Source: Theropithecus gelada
Taxonomy: Eukaryota; Chordata; Mammalia; Primates; Cercopithecidae
Assembly: GCF_003255815.1 (NCBI RefSeq)
Contig: NC_037689.1
Location: 142,192,766 to 142,256,765, forward strand
Length of the DNA: 64,000 nucleotides
Reading direction: 5' to 3'
Shown: in pieces, positions 59,885 through 64,000 of the stretch
Position numbering within the stretch: position 1 is the stretch's first letter
How the letters are laid out: each line of letters opens with the position of its first letter
Translations under genes and position numbers: made by a program
Notes under the pieces: model-generated
The model's input: only the letters and a program-made list of their open reading frames with translations
What the model was told of the DNA's origin: nothing
Database searches by the model: none

Positions 59885-62800
59885 GATTTTTTTCTAATTT
59901 TTAAAAATAATATTTTAAACATTTGAGGTACACAACAGGTATATATACTTATGGGGTACATGATACAGGCATGCAAGGTGAGACAGGAACATTATGGAGA
60001 ATGAGGTTTCTATTCCATCAAGCATTTATCCTTTGCGTTACAAACAATCCAGTTACATTATTTATTTTAAAATATACAATTAAGTCATTATTAAGTTACC
60101 CTATTGGGATATCAAAAGGTAGGTCTTATTCTTTCTACTTTTTTTTGGACACGTTAACCATTTCCACTTTCCTCCAAATGCCCAAGTACCCTTTCCAGCC
60201 TCTGGTAACCATATATCTACTCTCTACGTCCATGAGTTCAATTGATTTTATTTCTAGACCCCATAAATATTTGAGAACATGCAATATTTGTCTTTCTGTG
60301 TCTGGTTTACTGCACTCAATATAATGCTCTCCTGTTCCATTCATGTTGTTGCAAATGACTGGATTGCATACTTTTTATGGATAAATATAACTTCATTGTG
60401 TTTATATACCACATTTTCTTTATCCATTTATCCCTTGATAAACACTTATGTTGCCTCTCAGTCTTAACTATTGTAAACAGTACTGCAGCACACATAGAAG
60501 TGCAGACATTTTTTCAAAAATTTCCTTTCTTTTGTGTACATACCCAACAGAATTTCTGAATTATATACTAGCTCAATTTTTACTTTTATAAGGTACATCC
60601 AAACTGTTCTCCATGTGATTGTACTAGTTTACATTCCCACCAACAGTGTGTAAAGTTCCTTTTTCTCCACATCCTAGCCAGCATTTGTTATTGACTCTCT
60701 TTTGAATATGAGCCATTTTTACCGGGGTAAGGTGATACTTAATTTTAGTTTTGATTTCATTTCTCACATGATCAATGATGTTGAGTACCTATTAATATGC
60801 CCATTTGCCATTTGTATGCCTTTTTTTGAGAAATGTCTATTCAAATATTGTGCCCATTTTGGTAAGATTATTAGAGTTTTTATAGAGTTGAGATTCTTAT
60901 ATATTCTTATGAATCCCTTGTCAAAGGGGTAGTTTGCAGATATTTTTTTCCCATTCCGCAGGTTGTATCTTCACTTGTTGGTTGTGTCCTTTACTGTGCA
61001 GAAGCCTTCGAACTTGATGTGATCCAATTTGTCTATTTTGCTTTGGTTGTCTGTGCTTGTGGGGTATTGATCAAAAAATCATTGCCCCAACTAATGTCCT
61101 GGAGATTTTCCCCAATGTTTTCTTAAAGTTGTTTCATAGTTTGAGGCCTTAGATTTAAGTTTTTAATCCATTTTGATTTGATATTTGTATATTGCAAGAG
61201 ATAGGGGTCTAGTTTCATTCTTCTGCCTATGAATATCCAGTTTTCCCAGCACAATTTATTGAAAAAACTGTCTTTTTGCTAGCATAAGTTTTTGGCACCT
61301 TTGTCAAAAACGAGTTCACTGTAGGTGCGTGGATTCATTTCTGGATTTTCTATTCTATTTCATTAGTCTATGTATCTGTTTTTAGGCCAGTGACACACTG
61401 TTTTGGTTACTATATCTCTGTAGTGTAATTTGAAGTCAGATAATGTGATTCCTCCAATTTTGTTCTTTTGCTTAGGATAGCTTGGTCTAATCTGGATATT
61501 TTGTGGTTCTACATACATTTGAGGGTCTTTTTAAAATTTATATGAAGAATGTCATTGGTATTTTGATAGGAATTGTATTGAATCTTTTGACTGCTTTGTG
61601 TAGTATGAACATTTAAAAAACATTAATTCTTTCAATATATGAACATAGAATATTTTTTTCATTGTTTGCTGTCCTCTTTAATGTCCTTCATCGTTATTTT
61701 ATTGTTTTCTTTATAGAGATCTTTTACTTTTTTGGTTTAGTTAATTCCCAGGTATCTAATTATATGAGTAGCTATTGTATATGAGATTACCTTTTTACTT
61801 TTTCAGATAGTTCACTCTTGGCATATAGAAATACTGCTGATTTTTGTAAGTTAATTTTGTATTCTGCAACTTTAGTTAATTCATTTATCAGTTCAATAGT
61901 TTTCCTGTGAAGTTTTTAGGTTTTCCCAAATGTAAACTCATATCATCTGCAAACAAGGATAGCTAGAGCTTCCAGTACTATGTTGAATAACAGTGGTAAC
62001 AATGGGCATTCTTGCTATGTTCCAGATCTTAGAAAAAGGCTTTCAGCTTTTCCCCATTCGGTATGACACTAGCTATGATCTGTCATCTATGGATTTTATT
62101 ACATACCCAGTTTTTTGAGGGTTTTTTATCATGAAGGGATGTTTACTTTTATCCAATGCTTTTTAAGCATCAATTGAATTGATCATATAGTTTTTGTCTG
62201 TTATTCTGTTATGATGTATCACATTGATTAATTTGTGTATGTTTAATCATCCTTGCATTCATGGAATAAATTCTACTTGGTGATAATGATCTTCCTGATG
62301 TTTTAATTCTACTTGTGATAATTCTGTTGAAGACTTTTGCATTAATCTTCATCAGTGATATTGGCCTGTAGTTTTCTTTTTTTGATGTGTCTTTGTCTGT
62401 TTTTGGTATCAGGGTAATTCTGGCTTGGTATAACGAGTTTTGAAGTACTGTCTCCTCTTCTATTTTTCTAAAGAGTTGAAATAGGATTCTTTTAAAGACA
62501 AATATATAGTTCTATAGTTTCTTTAGAAGTTTGGCAGAATTTGGCAGTGAAGCTAACATGTCCTGGGCTTGCTGTTACAGGGAAACATTTTATTACTGCT
62601 TAGATCTTGTTACTTGTTATTGGTCTGTTCAGGTTTTCTAATTCTTTCTGATTCATGGTAAGTTGTATGTAACTAGGAAATTGTCAATTTCTTCTCAGTT
62701 TTTCAATTTATTAGCATATAGTTACTCATAGTAGCCAATAATGATCCTTTGAATTTCTGCAGTATCAGTAGTAACATCTCTTTTTTAAATTTCTGATTTT

Positions 62801-64000
62801 ATTGATTTATATCTTCTTTTTTTTTTAGTTAATCTGTCAATTTTGACTTTTAAAAAATCAACTTGTTTCACTGATCTTGTGTATTTTCATTTGCATTTTA
62901 TTTATTTTTGGTCAGATCTTTATTATTTCTTTTCTTCCAACAATTTTGCATTTGGTTTGCTCTTGCTTTTATGTTAAAGTTGCATCATTAGATTGTTGAT
63001 TTGAAGCTTTCTCTCTTTTTGATGTAGGCACTGATAGATACAAACGTTTTTCTGAGTAGTGCTTTTGCCATATAACATAAGTTTTTGTACAATGTATTTC
63101 CACTTTCATTTATTTTAAGACATTTAAAATTTTTTTCTTAAGGTTTGCATTGGACCTCTGGTCATTCAGGAGCATACTGTTTAATTTTCATTTATTTGTA
63201 TAGTTTCCAAAATTCCTCTTGCAATTAATGTATAGTTTTATTCCATTGTGGTCAGGGAAGATGCTTGATACTTATTTCAAGTTTTTCAATATTTAAAGAC
63301 TTGTTTTGTGACCTAACATATGATCTATCCTTGAGAATAATCCATGTGCTGTGGAAAAGAATATGTATTCTGTACCTCTTGGATGAAATGTTCTATAAAT
63401 ATTTATTGGATCTATTTGGCCTATAGTGCAGATTAAGTATGTTTGTTGTTGTTATTGTTGACTTTCTGCCTGAAAGATCTATCTAATGCTGAAAGTGAGA
63501 TGTTGAAATCTCCAGCTATTATTTTATTGGGGCCTATCTCTTTATTTGGCTCAAATAATATTTCCTTTATATATTTACATGCTCCAGTATTGGGTGCATA
63601 TATATTTAAAATTGTTATATTCTCTTGCTTAATTGACCCCTTTAACATGATATTGAACTTTTTTGCCTCTTCTTATAGACTTTTTTGAAATCAATTTTGT
63701 CTTTTTAAGTATGGCATCTCCTGCTCTTTTTTAGTTTCCATTGGAATGGAATTTTTTTGCATTCATTTATTTTTAGTCTATGTGTGTCTTTATAGGTGAA
63801 GTGTGTTTCTTGTAGGCAACAGGTCAACAGATCTTATTTTCTTCAATCCATTCAGCCAGTCTATATGATAATTTAGTTCATTTCCACTCAACATTACTAT
63901 TGAATAATATATAGGAGTAAGTAAATACTTACTCCTGTAATTTTGTTATTTGTTTTCTGGTTGCCTTGTGGTTCAGGACTGATTTTCATCTTTTGTCTCT
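59885..64000 (-). mobile_element. Long L1 (L1PB/L1MA type), reversed, runs off the edge
   Basis: On the minus strand the 3' UTR is at about 59,885-60,330 and ORF2 runs to the window edge. ORF2 C-terminal and RT parts are decayed. The endonuclease domain shows at 63,433-63,648 with NIYAPNTGA and the GDFN motif. Stops are many. More of the element lies beyond 64,000. Confidence 0.85.

Noticed and set aside
1..64000. CRISPR arrays, bacterial operons or a new defence system
   Set aside because: All large-scale structure is primate repeat DNA; no spaced identical repeats or prokaryotic gene order.

Overview
The window looks like primate nuclear DNA. Alu elements of old and young types, L1P/L1PA elements, MaLR (THE1/MST/MLT1) LTRs, MIR and L2 relics are packed into AT-rich sequence with no recognisable host exon. 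Host identification is by inference. The centrepiece is a young, MLV-like gammaretroviral provirus with a proline-tRNA primer binding site and about 0.8% divergence between its LTRs. From memory of the literature this best fits the PTERV1/CERV1 group of African great apes and Old World monkeys, which is reported absent from humans, so a non-human catarrhine (chimpanzee or gorilla, less likely a monkey) is the best guess.

Layout. Positions 1-11,000 are a nest: an old L1M on the + strand is split by a 5'-complete L1P element (about 2126-7775) and by an MLT1-like LTR that itself carries an Alu. Positions 11,000-29,180 hold Alus, MLT1, MIR, L1 pieces and several old LTR-like units. They also hold a short L1PA insertion with a perfect 13-bp target duplication (21,415-22,182). 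Positions 29,184-37,863 are an old solo LTR cut in two by the provirus (29,451-37,725, 4-bp duplication AAAC). Positions 37,890-39,470 are L1 relics on the minus strand. Positions 40,586-50,935 are a graveyard of retroviral relics: a MER4-like LTR with internal sequence split by a full MaLR provirus with a perfect ATCTG duplication, a second MER4-like LTR, a THE1 solo LTR, then ERVL-type pol remains and an LTR. After that come an L1 3' half (51,061-53,405), a second MaLR provirus (53,938-56,425), Alus, MIR and L2, and a long minus-strand L1 running off the right edge (59,885-64,000).

The provirus keeps the gammaretroviral plan: LTR, PBS, splice donor, a stop-free glyco-Gag-like leader, gag, an amber stop with a readthrough pseudoknot, pro-pol, an overlapping env, PPT and LTR. 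gag carries two premature stops. pol carries one frameshift and two premature stops. env is one uninterrupted 617-codon frame. Gag, Pol and Env would together have built particles, but this copy cannot make full Gag or Pol. Env is the only full-length protein it could still encode.
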